Origin: an uncultured Bacteroidales bacterium
Lineage (GTDB): Bacteria > Bacteroidota > Bacteroidia > Bacteroidales > Bacteroidaceae
DNA: 8,036 bases
Direction of reading: 5' to 3'
Assembly (NCBI GenBank): GCA_937995875.1
Contig: CALKIW010000058.1
Location: 1 to 8,036 of the forward strand
Shown here in pieces: positions 1 through 6,604 of this stretch. How positions within the stretch are numbered: position 1 is the stretch's first letter; each line of letters begins with the position of its first letter. The translations under genes were made by a program, and so were the position numbers. The notes beneath the pieces were generated by a model, which was given only the letters and a program-made list of their open reading frames with translations, was not told where the DNA came from and did not search any database.

Positions 1-90
1 GCCCACAACGGCATCAACGGCAGATATTGCGACATGTTCAATAAGTATGTAGAATATGACAAATCACCAATCTGTATAAACAAAAAGTAA
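1..90 (+). CDS. C-terminal tail of an unidentified protein (partial)
   Basis: The frame is open from the first base to a TAA at 88-90 and gives 29 residues ending CINKK. The gene is cut by the window edge, so its start and length are unknown. The tail is rich in Asn, Tyr and Lys and has two Cys; I do not recognise the family. The stop lies within a few bases of the next start, the same tight spacing seen throughout this block. That is the main reason to call it coding. The short length leaves real doubt. Confidence 0.5.
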   Translation, partial: AHNGINGRYCDMFNKYVEYDKSPICINKK

Positions 91-95
91 TGACT

Positions 96-320
96 ATGAA
101 CAAATATTTTAAGGCTTATCTCAACTGGCGTGTAAATGTCTTGAGCATTTTGGCAATCGTAGTAACACTTCTAATCGTTGCCGACAGCGAAGATTTATTG
201 GTGCTGTTCCTTACCAAAATAGCAGGTTTGTCTTTGGGTTATCTTGCATTTAGAATGGGCAGGTACTGGCACAGTAAGGGCAAGATAGATGAATTGATGG
301 AGCTTGCCAAAGAAGAATAA
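96..320 (+). CDS. Small two-helix membrane protein, function unknown
   Basis: A 74-residue protein with a short basic N-terminus and two hydrophobic stretches, about residues 14-29 and 34-52, separated by an acidic turn (D30, E32, D33). A charged C-terminal tail rich in Lys and Glu follows. This predicts a two-pass inner-membrane hairpin. Small proteins of this shape occur in phages and mobile elements of Bacteroidota, but I cannot assign a role. A holin is possible by size and topology, yet its place beside recombination genes rather than a lysin argues against that. I chose the ATG at 96 because it sits in the ACTATG context shared with four other genes here. An in-frame ATG at 90 would overlap the preceding TAA by one base and add two residues. 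Confidence 0.7.
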   Translation: MNKYFKAYLNWRVNVLSILAIVVTLLIVADSEDLLVLFLTKIAGLSLGYLAFRMGRYWHSKGKIDELMELAKEE

Positions 321-322
321 CT

Positions 323-598
323 ATGAGCCTGCATCTTGATTTCACAGACATCACTGTCAGTTACCGCACTTTCCTGCGAGACCTGTCAGCAAACATCGTC
401 AAGATGTTGCACGATGACCGCAACGACCCGGAATTTATTTCCACACGGCAAGCGTACAACATCTTTGGACGAAAGAATGTGGAACGCTGGCGTAAGGCAG
501 GTAAATTACAGCCCTATGTTCGACCGGGAAAGACTGAATACGAGACGGCCCAGCTACGACTGTTACAACGGACAGAACAAGATTACCTCAACAAATAA
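323..598 (+). CDS. Helix-turn-helix, excisionase/MerR-like DNA-binding protein
   Basis: A 91-residue protein. Residues about 38-76 fit a winged helix-turn-helix of the excisionase (Xis/MerR-like) type: FISTRQAYNIFG, where a helix starts at the Ser-Thr-Arg, then VERWRKAGKLQPY as the recognition helix and the turn to the wing, then RPGKTEYE as the wing. Such small proteins act as recombination directionality factors or as regulators of phage operons. The N-terminal 35 residues look helical and have no clear match. It starts two bases after the upstream stop, in an ACTATG context, and precedes recT by 27 bases. No recombinase gene is visible, so excisionase function is only an analogy; regulation of this operon is equally likely. 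Confidence 0.75.
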   Translation: MSLHLDFTDITVSYRTFLRDLSANIVKMLHDDRNDPEFISTRQAYNIFGRKNVERWRKAGKLQPYVRPGKTEYETAQLRLLQRTEQDYLNK

Positions 599-625
599 AA
601 ATATTCACTTTTAACAATAAAAAAT

Positions 626-1624
626 ATGAGTAACATCAATCTTACAGTAGAAGAGATTAACGCGCTTAAATCTACGGACATCGTAACTAACGACAAAGTG
701 CGTGAAAAATTCGTACAAATCTATGATACCATGTGGGCATCATCCACGGGCATGAGCGGCGATGCTGCCTACGAGCGTGAAAGCAGGTACTTCAACAGTC
801 TGCTCTGTGAAAAGGAAGACCTGCGCACAAAATGCTCTAAGTTCTCAATTTTTACATCATTCCTTGATGTGGCTATATCGGGATTGAGCGTTGAGCCGGG
901 AGTACGGGCACAGGCATACCTGCTTTCGCGCTCTGTCAATATCGGTAAAGGACAGGATGGGAAAAAATTGTATGTAACGCAGTGCGTTCTTACGGTTTCC
1001 GGCTATGGCGAGTTGGTACTCCGTGCCCGTTGCGGTCAGATACGCCATGCGGACAATCCTGTCATCGTGTACTCGGAGGATGATTTCGAGTTCGGGGAAC
1101 AGAATGGTAACAAGTTCGTGAACTACACTTGCCGACTACCTCATACTTCCAACGAGATTGTAGCAGCTTTCATGAAGATTACACGCAATGACGGCTCTAC
1201 CGATTATGCCGTTTTGCTTCCCGAAGATTGGAAACGGCTTCAAGGGTACAGCGAAAAGCAAAACCGCAAATGGGATAACAATGCCCATGCGTATGTGAAC
1301 GGAAAGCCTAATGACTTGTATGTCGCTGATGGCGGTCAGATAGATAAAGGCTTTTTGATTGCAAAACTCATCAAGCACGCATTCAAGACTTACCCGAAGG
1401 CTCGTGTCGGTCGTGGCACGCAGCTGGAATCACAACAGACCGATGAGGAGATTAGCGACGACATCTACGGACTTGGTAATGGTGAGGTCGTGGACACTAC
1501 AACAGGCGAGGTTATTCAGACAGAGGAAAACTTTGGCCCTGCTGCAGACACTTCCGCCGGTGTTGTCGTAAATCCTGCTGAAACAGGAAATACGGAGAGT
1601 GCTGCCAATGATGATGTTTTCTAA
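626..1624 (+). CDS. recT: RecT-family single-strand DNA annealing protein
   Basis: A 332-residue protein with the RecT core in order: GLSVEPG (86-92), QAYLL (96-100), then GYGELVLRARCGQI (126-139), which matches the family block GYrGmidLARRSGqI. An FxFE-like stretch after position 150 and a typical second half (YAVLLPEDWKRL) follow. RecT proteins bind single-stranded DNA, anneal complementary strands and promote strand invasion with a partner exonuclease. A RecE-like nuclease is encoded two genes downstream. E. coli RecT has about 269 residues. Here an extra tail of some 60 residues, acidic and probably disordered, follows the core and ends in NDDVF. The leader at 599-625 is AT-rich and lacks a Shine-Dalgarno site, as usual in Bacteroidota. 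Confidence 0.93.
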   Translation: MSNINLTVEEINALKSTDIVTNDKVREKFVQIYDTMWASSTGMSGDAAYERESRYFNSLLCEKEDLRTKCSKFSIFTSFLDVAISGLSVEPGVRAQAYLLSRSVNIGKGQDGKKLYVTQCVLTVSGYGELVLRARCGQIRHADNPVIVYSEDDFEFGEQNGNKFVNYTCRLPHTSNEIVAAFMKITRNDGSTDYAVLLPEDWKRLQGYSEKQNRKWDNNAHAYVNGKPNDLYVADGGQIDKGFLIAKLIKHAFKTYPKARVGRGTQLESQQTDEEISDDIYGLGNGEVVDTTTGEVIQTEENFGPAADTSAGVVVNPAETGNTESAANDDVF

Positions 1625-1642
1625 CCGCAAAAAGATAAGACT

Positions 1643-2845
1643 ATGAGTACAGAATTAAGTATCGTTCGCCCGGAGAATGTGCAGATGATAGCACAGAACG
1701 CGCCAAAAGTTTACAATGAAAACCAGCAGCGTTCAGTTCGCTGTACGAATGCCGGCACACAGTTGCTGTCAGAGATAAGGGAGAAAGGCATGAGCGATGA
1801 ACTCGACCAGCGTTGCGCAGCGTACATTGAGAAATCACGGAAAACAGTTAAGCTGATGAATGAGCAACGCTCTCCCATCACGAAGATGTTTGACCAGATA
1901 CGCACGGAGTTCACAGGCATGGAGAACTCTATCGACCCGGCCAAGGCTGGTAATGTGCCTTATCAGATACAGGCTTTCCGCAATCAGTTTGCGGCAAAGA
2001 AGCGTGAGGAAGAGGAAAGGCGCAGACGCGAAGAGGCTTTGAAACTGCAAAAACAACAGGCACTCAAGAAGTATGAGTCAGATGTCGAGGATGACTTCAG
2101 ACAGCAGTTCAGCAGGTATATCACCCAGCGCATCAATGAACTAACAACGCTCAATGCTTCACTCACACTCGAAAACTTCGATACACAATCCGTGAAGATT
2201 GTGGACTATCCCACTGCCATGCCAGCGGATTTATTCAACCACCTAACGCTGTCTGTCCTTATCCCACAGATGCTATCAACGGAAGAGGCTACACAAATCC
2301 GTGCGAGTGTTCAGTCTCGTCTGCTTGCACAGTTCAATGATCGATACTCTGCCGAGATTGGCGATTATAAGGACACCATCGTAGATGCACTTACCTCCAA
2401 GCATGCAGAACTTGAACGCATTGCAAAAGCTGATGCGGGAAAGCAGGAACGCATGAAGCAGGAACTAGCTGCAAAGGAGGCTGCCGATGCCGCACGACTT
2501 GAAGAAGAACGCAAGCGTAAGGAGGAGGAAGCTAAGGCAGCAAAGGAAATGCAGACACAGGCACAGGAGGTCGGAGCTCTTTTCGATGCTGCATCGGTAT
2601 CTACACCAGCATACACTCCAAAGACATCGGTAAAGAAAAAGATAGTTCCCCTTGATGCGGAGGGTATCATCAATATCGTCTCGTTTTGGTGGAGCAAGGA
2701 TGGTATGTACATGAGCGTTGAGGACTTGACCAAGATGTTCAGGAAGCAAATTACCGCTGTTGAGAAGTACGCAAACGATAAGACTAATGCGGAGTTCATC
2801 AACTCGCCGCATGTCAGATATGAGGATGAAGTAAAAGCAAAGTAA
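1643..2845 (+). CDS. Coiled-coil protein of the RecT gene cluster, function unknown
   Basis: A 400-residue soluble protein. Two strongly charged heptad-like helices stand out: about residues 112-150, with a run of Glu/Arg/Lys, and about 252-310, with alternating Ala, Glu and Lys. A globular segment lies between them (about 155-250). A conserved-looking C-terminal domain (about 331-400) follows a Ser/Thr/Pro linker near 318-330. No catalytic motif is visible. Long coiled-coil proteins often sit beside recT-type genes in phages and may scaffold or regulate recombination; that is inference from position. It starts in an ACTATG context 18 bases after recT and ends two bases before the next start, so co-expression with RecT is likely. 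Confidence 0.75.
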   Translation: MSTELSIVRPENVQMIAQNAPKVYNENQQRSVRCTNAGTQLLSEIREKGMSDELDQRCAAYIEKSRKTVKLMNEQRSPITKMFDQIRTEFTGMENSIDPAKAGNVPYQIQAFRNQFAAKKREEEERRRREEALKLQKQQALKKYESDVEDDFRQQFSRYITQRINELTTLNASLTLENFDTQSVKIVDYPTAMPADLFNHLTLSVLIPQMLSTEEATQIRASVQSRLLAQFNDRYSAEIGDYKDTIVDALTSKHAELERIAKADAGKQERMKQELAAKEAADAARLEEERKRKEEEAKAAKEMQTQAQEVGALFDAASVSTPAYTPKTSVKKKIVPLDAEGIINIVSFWWSKDGMYMSVEDLTKMFRKQITAVEKYANDKTNAEFINSPHVRYEDEVKAK

Positions 2846-2847
2846 CT

Positions 2848-3246
2848 ATGGACAACTATAATTACCCTATGGGAGCAGATACTCCAGATGCCCCTTGGAA
2901 CCAGTCTGACCCCGACCCTGTAACGCAGAGTATCGAATATTCATGTGTCATGAGGCGCATTGACGATGTAAAGACAACCGACTATGTGCCGGGATGGACG
3001 GAAAAGGAATGGGACGGAGAAACCTATGTCGCCGTTCACGAAGATGCCGACTTCTCTGATACTGACTGGCTCGGAGAATACAAAGACCAGCACTGTACGC
3101 CAAGCCAGTTAATCGACATCTTGCGTGAGACTGCAAAGAAACTGGCAGTCGGCAAGATGCCGAAAAAACATGCGAACTTTTGGCAGTCAGTCATAGACGA
3201 ATGCGAGAACTGGGAAATTGACGATGAAGAAGCAGAAGCAACATGA
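2848..3246 (+). CDS. Small acidic protein with ADTPDAPWN motif, function unknown
   Basis: A 132-residue, strongly acidic protein. The N-terminus carries YPMGADTPDAPWNQ (residues 6-19), a motif I associate with conserved hypothetical proteins of Bacteroidota phages and mobile elements. The middle is rich in Asp, Trp and Tyr. A helical C-terminal part (about 84-125) has a basic patch, KKLAVGKMPKK, before an acidic tail, DDEEAEAT. There is no enzyme motif or membrane segment. The start is in an ACTATG context two bases after the coiled-coil gene. The stop overlaps the nuclease start (ATGA, 3243-3246), which points to translational coupling with the nuclease. An acidic partner or DNA-mimic role is conceivable but unsupported. 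Confidence 0.75.
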   Translation: MDNYNYPMGADTPDAPWNQSDPDPVTQSIEYSCVMRRIDDVKTTDYVPGWTEKEWDGETYVAVHEDADFSDTDWLGEYKDQHCTPSQLIDILRETAKKLAVGKMPKKHANFWQSVIDECENWEIDDEEAEAT

Positions 3247-3905
3247 TTACTCATAATCCGGATGAATACTATAACCGCAGTGAGGTCTCCAACTCCGACC
3301 TCACTGCACTCAAAGAACAACTCTACCCACATCCCCAATACGGCGACCGTGAGGCAGCGTTCTACTTCGGTAGTGTAGTCGATGCAATTATCACGGAGCC
3401 GGCAAGAGTTGATTTTATCAACAGGAAAGTAGATGGTGAGCCTGTGGAGGAAGATATATGGCTGCATGCTCGTGAAATGCAACGCTCCCTGCGTGCAGAA
3501 GCACGACACGACCCATTCCTCGCAAAGGTATTGGAAATGGCAGACACGCAACGCTTCATGGTGAATAAGGCACAGGAATTTGACAACGGCGGCTTCTGTT
3601 TCACTCTTGACACTCGTTGCAAGTGGGATTGGTGGTTACAGGCAGCTCATTTCGGAGGAGACCTAAAAACTACAGCAGCCTCAACAGATGCGGAGTTCAA
3701 CGATGCAATAGACTTCTTCGATTGGGACCGCAGCCGTGCATGGTATATGGATATAGCTCACAGCGACAATGACTTCATCTATGCAATATCAAAGAAAAAT
3801 AACCGCATATTCAAGAAGTTTATCAAGCGTGGAGATGATGTCTATAACCGTGGGAGAGAGAAATACGAGGATTTAGCATACAAATACTGGTGTTATTCAT
3901 TATGA
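3243..3905 (+). CDS. Divergent RecE-like PD-(D/E)XK exonuclease
   Basis: A 220-residue protein with the motif order of RecE/DUF3799-type nucleases. The N-terminal Y-x(5)-VSNSDL (10-20) resembles the S-x-L opening of that family. Next come FGSVVDAIITEP (42-53) at the LGtxxHxxxlEP position, RCKWDWW (125-131) carrying the first catalytic Asp (D129), GGDLKTT (138-144) supplying D140 and K142 as D-x-K, and AWYMD (166-170) near the usual QxxxY motif. These enzymes resect double-strand ends to give a 3' overhang for a RecT partner, and a recT gene lies upstream. Two family positions differ: D47 replaces the usual His, and S164 replaces the usual Gln. The start is fixed by the ATGA overlap with the upstream gene, and a second ATGA joins it to the helicase. 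Confidence 0.82.
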   Translation: MITHNPDEYYNRSEVSNSDLTALKEQLYPHPQYGDREAAFYFGSVVDAIITEPARVDFINRKVDGEPVEEDIWLHAREMQRSLRAEARHDPFLAKVLEMADTQRFMVNKAQEFDNGGFCFTLDTRCKWDWWLQAAHFGGDLKTTAASTDAEFNDAIDFFDWDRSRAWYMDIAHSDNDFIYAISKKNNRIFKKFIKRGDDVYNRGREKYEDLAYKYWCYSL

Positions 3906-5368
3906 AAGAGCTGAAACATAATCTCAAAATAGAACCATATCCATACCAGCGTGAGGGTATCTTGACCGGAATGGAAATGAAACGCCTACTAATTGGCGAT
4001 GAGCCTGGCTTAGGTAAAACTTTACAAAGCATCGGCATTGTCGATACAGCAAATGCTTATCCATGCCTTGTTATCTGTCCATCATCGCTTAAGATTAACT
4101 GGCAGCGTGAGGTTGAGAAGTTCACAGATAAGAAAGCGCTCGTTCTTGAGAATGCCGTGCAGACAACGTGGCCATATCTCCTAAAGATGAAAATGCACCA
4201 TGTAGCCGTGTGCAACTATGAGAGTTTGCGAAAATACTTTGTCTGGGACATCAGACAGAAAGGCTCGTTTCGTCTGAAAGATGTCGTATTCAACCCTGCA
4301 ATAAAAATCTTTCGCTCTGTCATCATCGATGAAAGTCATAGGGTGAAAGACCCATCGGCACAGCAGACCATTTTCACACGGGGCATCGCTGAGGGTAAGC
4401 CTTATCGCATATTGCTGTCGGGTACGCCTGTTGTAAATCGACCGGCTGACCTCATCGCTCAACTGTCAATCATGGGCAGATTGACGGAGTTCGGAGGTCG
4501 CACCCACTTTCTGCAGGAATATGGCGGTGGAGATTTAAGCAGAGAAAACAGACGGCAGGAGCCAGACGAGGTAAGAAACCTCGACAAACTCTCTGCGGAA
4601 CTGTACTCCCGTTGCATGATACGCAGGGAAAAGGCAAAGGTACTGACACAGTTACCTGAAAAGACACGCACAGACCTTTATGTGGATATTTCCAATAGCG
4701 AGGAATACTCTTGCGCAGCCGAAGACCTTGCCACCTACCTGCGTGAATACAAGGAATGCACCGACTATGAGGTGGCTCGAAAGATGCGCATGGAGGCTCT
4801 TGTAAAATTCATGGCTCTGCGTTCCATTGCAGCAAAGGGCAAGGTGAAGCAAACTATCGACTTCTGTCGCACTTTTCTCGCAAGCGGCAAGCCTCTCATT
4901 CTATTCTGCTCCCTGCATGAGATCGTCGATGAATTGAAAAAGGCTTTTCCAAAGGCTGTTACCGTTACGGGTCGTGATAGTATGATGATAAAACAGGCTG
5001 CCGTTGATGCTTTTCAATCTGGGCAAGCACAGTTAATCATCTGCTCCATTAAGGCTGCAGGTGTCGGGCTTACGCTCACAGCCTCATCAAATGTTGCATT
5101 CTGCGAATTTCCATGGACCTATGCGGATTGTTGTCAGTGCGAAGACCGTGCCCACCGTATCGGACAAAAAGACAATGTTACATGCTACTATATCATTGGG
5201 CGTGGAACTATTGACCATACTCTCTATAACATCATACAGGATAAGCGGTCTGTGGCTAATCAAATAATGGCTTCCACGGATGATATTCCAACGGATAAGA
5301 TGTATTTCGACCAACTTACGGACATGTTCCTTAATCCTTATGGCAATGGAGAAACCGAAAAAGTATGA
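3902..5368 (+). CDS. SNF2-family DNA-dependent ATPase/helicase
   Basis: A 488-residue superfamily 2 protein close to the minimal SNF2 core. A Q-motif-like YPYQREG lies at 13-19, motif I GDEPGLGKT at 32-40, motif Ia CPSSLKINW at 59-67, motif II DESH at 143-146 and motif III SGTP at 173-176. In the second lobe a GVGLTLT block (motif V) precedes motif VI, QCEDRAHRIGQ, at 412-422. All catalytic positions are intact. SNF2 enzymes translocate on double-stranded DNA and strip or remodel bound proteins; compact forms resemble the annealing helicase SMARCAL1. In this operon a role in recombination or replication-fork restart is likely (inference). I chose the ATG at 3902 because it forms an ATGA overlap with the nuclease stop; an in-frame GTG at 3890 would add four residues. 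Confidence 0.94.
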   Translation: MKELKHNLKIEPYPYQREGILTGMEMKRLLIGDEPGLGKTLQSIGIVDTANAYPCLVICPSSLKINWQREVEKFTDKKALVLENAVQTTWPYLLKMKMHHVAVCNYESLRKYFVWDIRQKGSFRLKDVVFNPAIKIFRSVIIDESHRVKDPSAQQTIFTRGIAEGKPYRILLSGTPVVNRPADLIAQLSIMGRLTEFGGRTHFLQEYGGGDLSRENRRQEPDEVRNLDKLSAELYSRCMIRREKAKVLTQLPEKTRTDLYVDISNSEEYSCAAEDLATYLREYKECTDYEVARKMRMEALVKFMALRSIAAKGKVKQTIDFCRTFLASGKPLILFCSLHEIVDELKKAFPKAVTVTGRDSMMIKQAAVDAFQSGQAQLIICSIKAAGVGLTLTASSNVAFCEFPWTYADCCQCEDRAHRIGQKDNVTCYYIIGRGTIDHTLYNIIQDKRSVANQIMASTDDIPTDKMYFDQLTDMFLNPYGNGETEKV

Positions 5369-5513
5369 GTTCAGCAAGACAGACATCAAGAGTATCATCT
5401 TTGAACTGGAGAAAGCAGATGGAATGTATGCGAAAATTAAAACGCTATCAGCCTCAAACAGGCGGTATTCAATAAATAAATTATTAACAAAACTCAAATC
5501 AAAATTGACATGA
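5346..5513 (+). CDS. Small basic protein, function unknown
   Basis: A 55-residue, lysine-rich protein with 14 basic against 6 acidic residues. It is probably two short helices (about 11-35 and 41-53) ending KLLTKLKSKLT. No family is recognised. It is believable because it bridges its neighbours: the start lies 23 bases inside the helicase gene and the stop overlaps the HU start by ATGA (5510-5513). In-frame ATGs at 5340 and 5346 are both possible, and the frame extends further upstream to 5280, but that would mean a long overlap. A rival 36-codon frame starting at 5365, overlapping the helicase stop, ends in the middle of this gene and looks less protein-like. A DNA-binding or HU-assisting role is only a guess from charge and position. 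Confidence 0.6.
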   Translation: MEKPKKYEFSKTDIKSIIFELEKADGMYAKIKTLSASNRRYSINKLLTKLKSKLT

Positions 5514-5785
5514 ACAAGAACATGTTAGCAAAAGAGGTGGCGGTATCTGAAAAGGTTACGCTATCAACAGCATTCAAAACTGTAGATGGAGTGCTGCGTG
5601 TCATTGCAGAAACGCTCGCCAAAGGCGAAAGTATTCAACTTCGGGGCTTCGGGTCTTTCGCAATAGTGAACAAGCCGGAGCGCATTGTGAAGGACATCAA
5701 TACAGGTAAACCTATTGCTGTCCCAGCCCACAAGTCCGTGCGCTTCAAACCAAGTAAAGAAACCGTTACAAAATTAAACAAGTAA
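5510..5785 (+). CDS. HU/IHF-family DNA-binding protein
   Basis: A 91-residue protein, the normal length for HU. It shows the family hallmarks: GFGSF at 46-50 after a helical dimerisation half, then the beta-arm region with NTGKPIAVPA (64-73), in which the Pro that intercalates into DNA would be P68 or P72 by position. It ends with VRFKPSKE leading to a last helix. HU proteins bend and compact DNA and assist recombination and replication initiation. A phage-encoded copy beside recombination and replication genes would serve as an architectural factor. The start overlaps the upstream stop. An in-frame ATG at 5522 would trim four residues. It may act as a homodimer or pair with host HU. Confidence 0.92.
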   Translation: MNKNMLAKEVAVSEKVTLSTAFKTVDGVLRVIAETLAKGESIQLRGFGSFAIVNKPERIVKDINTGKPIAVPAHKSVRFKPSKETVTKLNK

Positions 5786-5787
5786 AG

Positions 5788-5796
5788 AAAGGAGGT
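5788..5796 (+). promoter_or_regulatory. Strong Shine-Dalgarno site before the DUF4494 gene
   Basis: AAAGGAGGT is a near-perfect complement of the 3' end of 16S rRNA. It lies six bases before the ATG at 5802 and nine before the next in-frame ATG at 5805, so it supports a start at one of the two. No other gene in the window has a comparable site. Bacteroidota genes generally lack them, which makes this one stand out. Confidence 0.75.
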
Positions 5797-5801
5797 ACAC
5801 T

Positions 5802-6242
5802 ATGATGTTATTTGAAGTAGGTGTGCGCATGGAGCGCACATTGGAAAGTGGCAAACTGGCAAAAGTCGTTGAGCAATATGTGGTTGATGCCTTATCTTTC
5901 ACGGAGGCTGAAACACGAATTATCAGTGAAACCGGAGCCTATGGAACAGACATAGAGGTCTTAACCATGAAGCGTTCACGCTGTACAGAACTCATCGGTG
6001 ATGGCAGCAAGGAGAAGTGGTTTAAGGCAAAGGTAAACTACATTACCATTGATGAGAAAACAGAAAAGGAGAGGAAAACTCCTAATTACTACTTCGTCAA
6101 TGCTGAAACTATCGCTGATGCAAAGAGTACCGTCGATGATTTCTTCAGAGGAACTATCATCGATTACAGCATTGCCACTCTCGATGAGACTAAGGTATTA
6201 GATGTGTTTCGCCACGATTTGAATGCCGGCAATGACGATTGA
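5802..6242 (+). CDS. DUF4494-family protein
   Basis: A 146-residue protein that fits DUF4494, a family of unknown function found largely in Bacteroidota and their phages. Recognisable blocks are FEVGVRMERTLESGK (4-18), where the family has a WF.vkVrYek-type opening, VDALSFTEAETRI (28-40), WFKAKVNYITIDEK (73-86) and a closing VLDVF (132-136). The two WF/FEV-type strands and the repeated alpha/beta pattern suggest two related halves, but no catalytic residues are evident. It is usually met in phage early regions near HU and nuclease genes, as here. The double ATG at the start is preceded by a strong Shine-Dalgarno site and the ACTATG context. The end overlaps the next gene by 11 bases. Confidence 0.87.
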   Translation: MMLFEVGVRMERTLESGKLAKVVEQYVVDALSFTEAETRIISETGAYGTDIEVLTMKRSRCTELIGDGSKEKWFKAKVNYITIDEKTEKERKTPNYYFVNAETIADAKSTVDDFFRGTIIDYSIATLDETKVLDVFRHDLNAGNDD

Positions 6243-6603
6243 TGAATACAAACACCTCTCTCGCAAGGGCTACAATAAGTATGGCGCAAAGCGTGTCTGC
6301 GGTCATGCTTCCAAAAAGGAGCATTATCGTTCTTCCACCTTGCAGATGATGCAGCGTGCCCATCTTATTGCAGACTTGCGGGAACAGGTGCCCTACGAAC
6401 TTATCCCTGCACAATATGCCGAAGTTGGAGGTAAACTCAAATGTGTGGAAAGAGCCTGTAAGTATGTTGCTGATTTTGTCTATACTGACTGCAAGACCGG
6501 GAAGACAATAGTTGAGGACACTAAGGGTATGCGGACAAAGGAGTACATCATCAAGCGTAAGCTCATGCTCTCTGTGCATGACATACGCATAAAGGAAGTA
6601 TAG
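6232..6603 (+). CDS. DUF1064-family putative PD-(D/E)XK nuclease
   Basis: A 123-residue protein matching DUF1064, a small phage family in the PD-(D/E)XK nuclease fold. NKYGAKRV (15-22) is the typical opening, followed by a helix with E30 in SKKEHY. IADLREQVPYELIP (46-59) matches the family's I.dL..Q..f.l.p block. YVADFVY (78-84) gives D81, and VEDTKG (94-99) supplies D96 and K98. A basic helix, YIIKRKLM, follows. The proposed role is cutting branched or damaged DNA, perhaps as a Holliday-junction-type resolvase; this is inferred from fold and context, not shown. The ATG at 6232 gives the MTIDEYK opening expected of the family. An in-frame ATG at 6223 would add three residues and deepen the overlap with the DUF4494 gene. 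Confidence 0.83.
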   Translation: MTIDEYKHLSRKGYNKYGAKRVCGHASKKEHYRSSTLQMMQRAHLIADLREQVPYELIPAQYAEVGGKLKCVERACKYVADFVYTDCKTGKTIVEDTKGMRTKEYIIKRKLMLSVHDIRIKEV

Positions 6604-6604
6604 C

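Noticed and set aside
96..320. Small membrane protein as a holin
   Set aside because: Size and two helices would allow it, but no endolysin or lysis gene is nearby and all neighbours are early DNA-metabolism genes.
599..625. AT-rich gap before recT as a possible promoter
   Set aside because: I could not find a convincing Bacteroidota -7 (TAnnTTTG) and -33 (TTTG) pair in or just upstream of the 27-base gap. The AT richness fits a usual translation leader.
2365..2802. Long open frame on the - strand (145 codons) opposite the coiled-coil gene
   Set aside because: It is low-complexity Ser/Ala-rich shadow sequence produced by Glu/Lys/Ala codons of the coiled-coil gene on the + strand. It has no recognisable domain and runs against the direction of every real gene.
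3036..3551. 171-codon open frame on the - strand
   Set aside because: It spans the junction of two well-supported, overlapping + strand genes and shows Cys/Ser-rich antisense composition with no domain.
5365..5475. 36-codon frame starting ATGAGT over the helicase stop (ATGA overlap)
   Set aside because: The ATGA overlap is attractive, but the frame stops mid-way without reaching the HU gene. The alternative frame from 5346 runs exactly to the HU start and has more protein-like composition.
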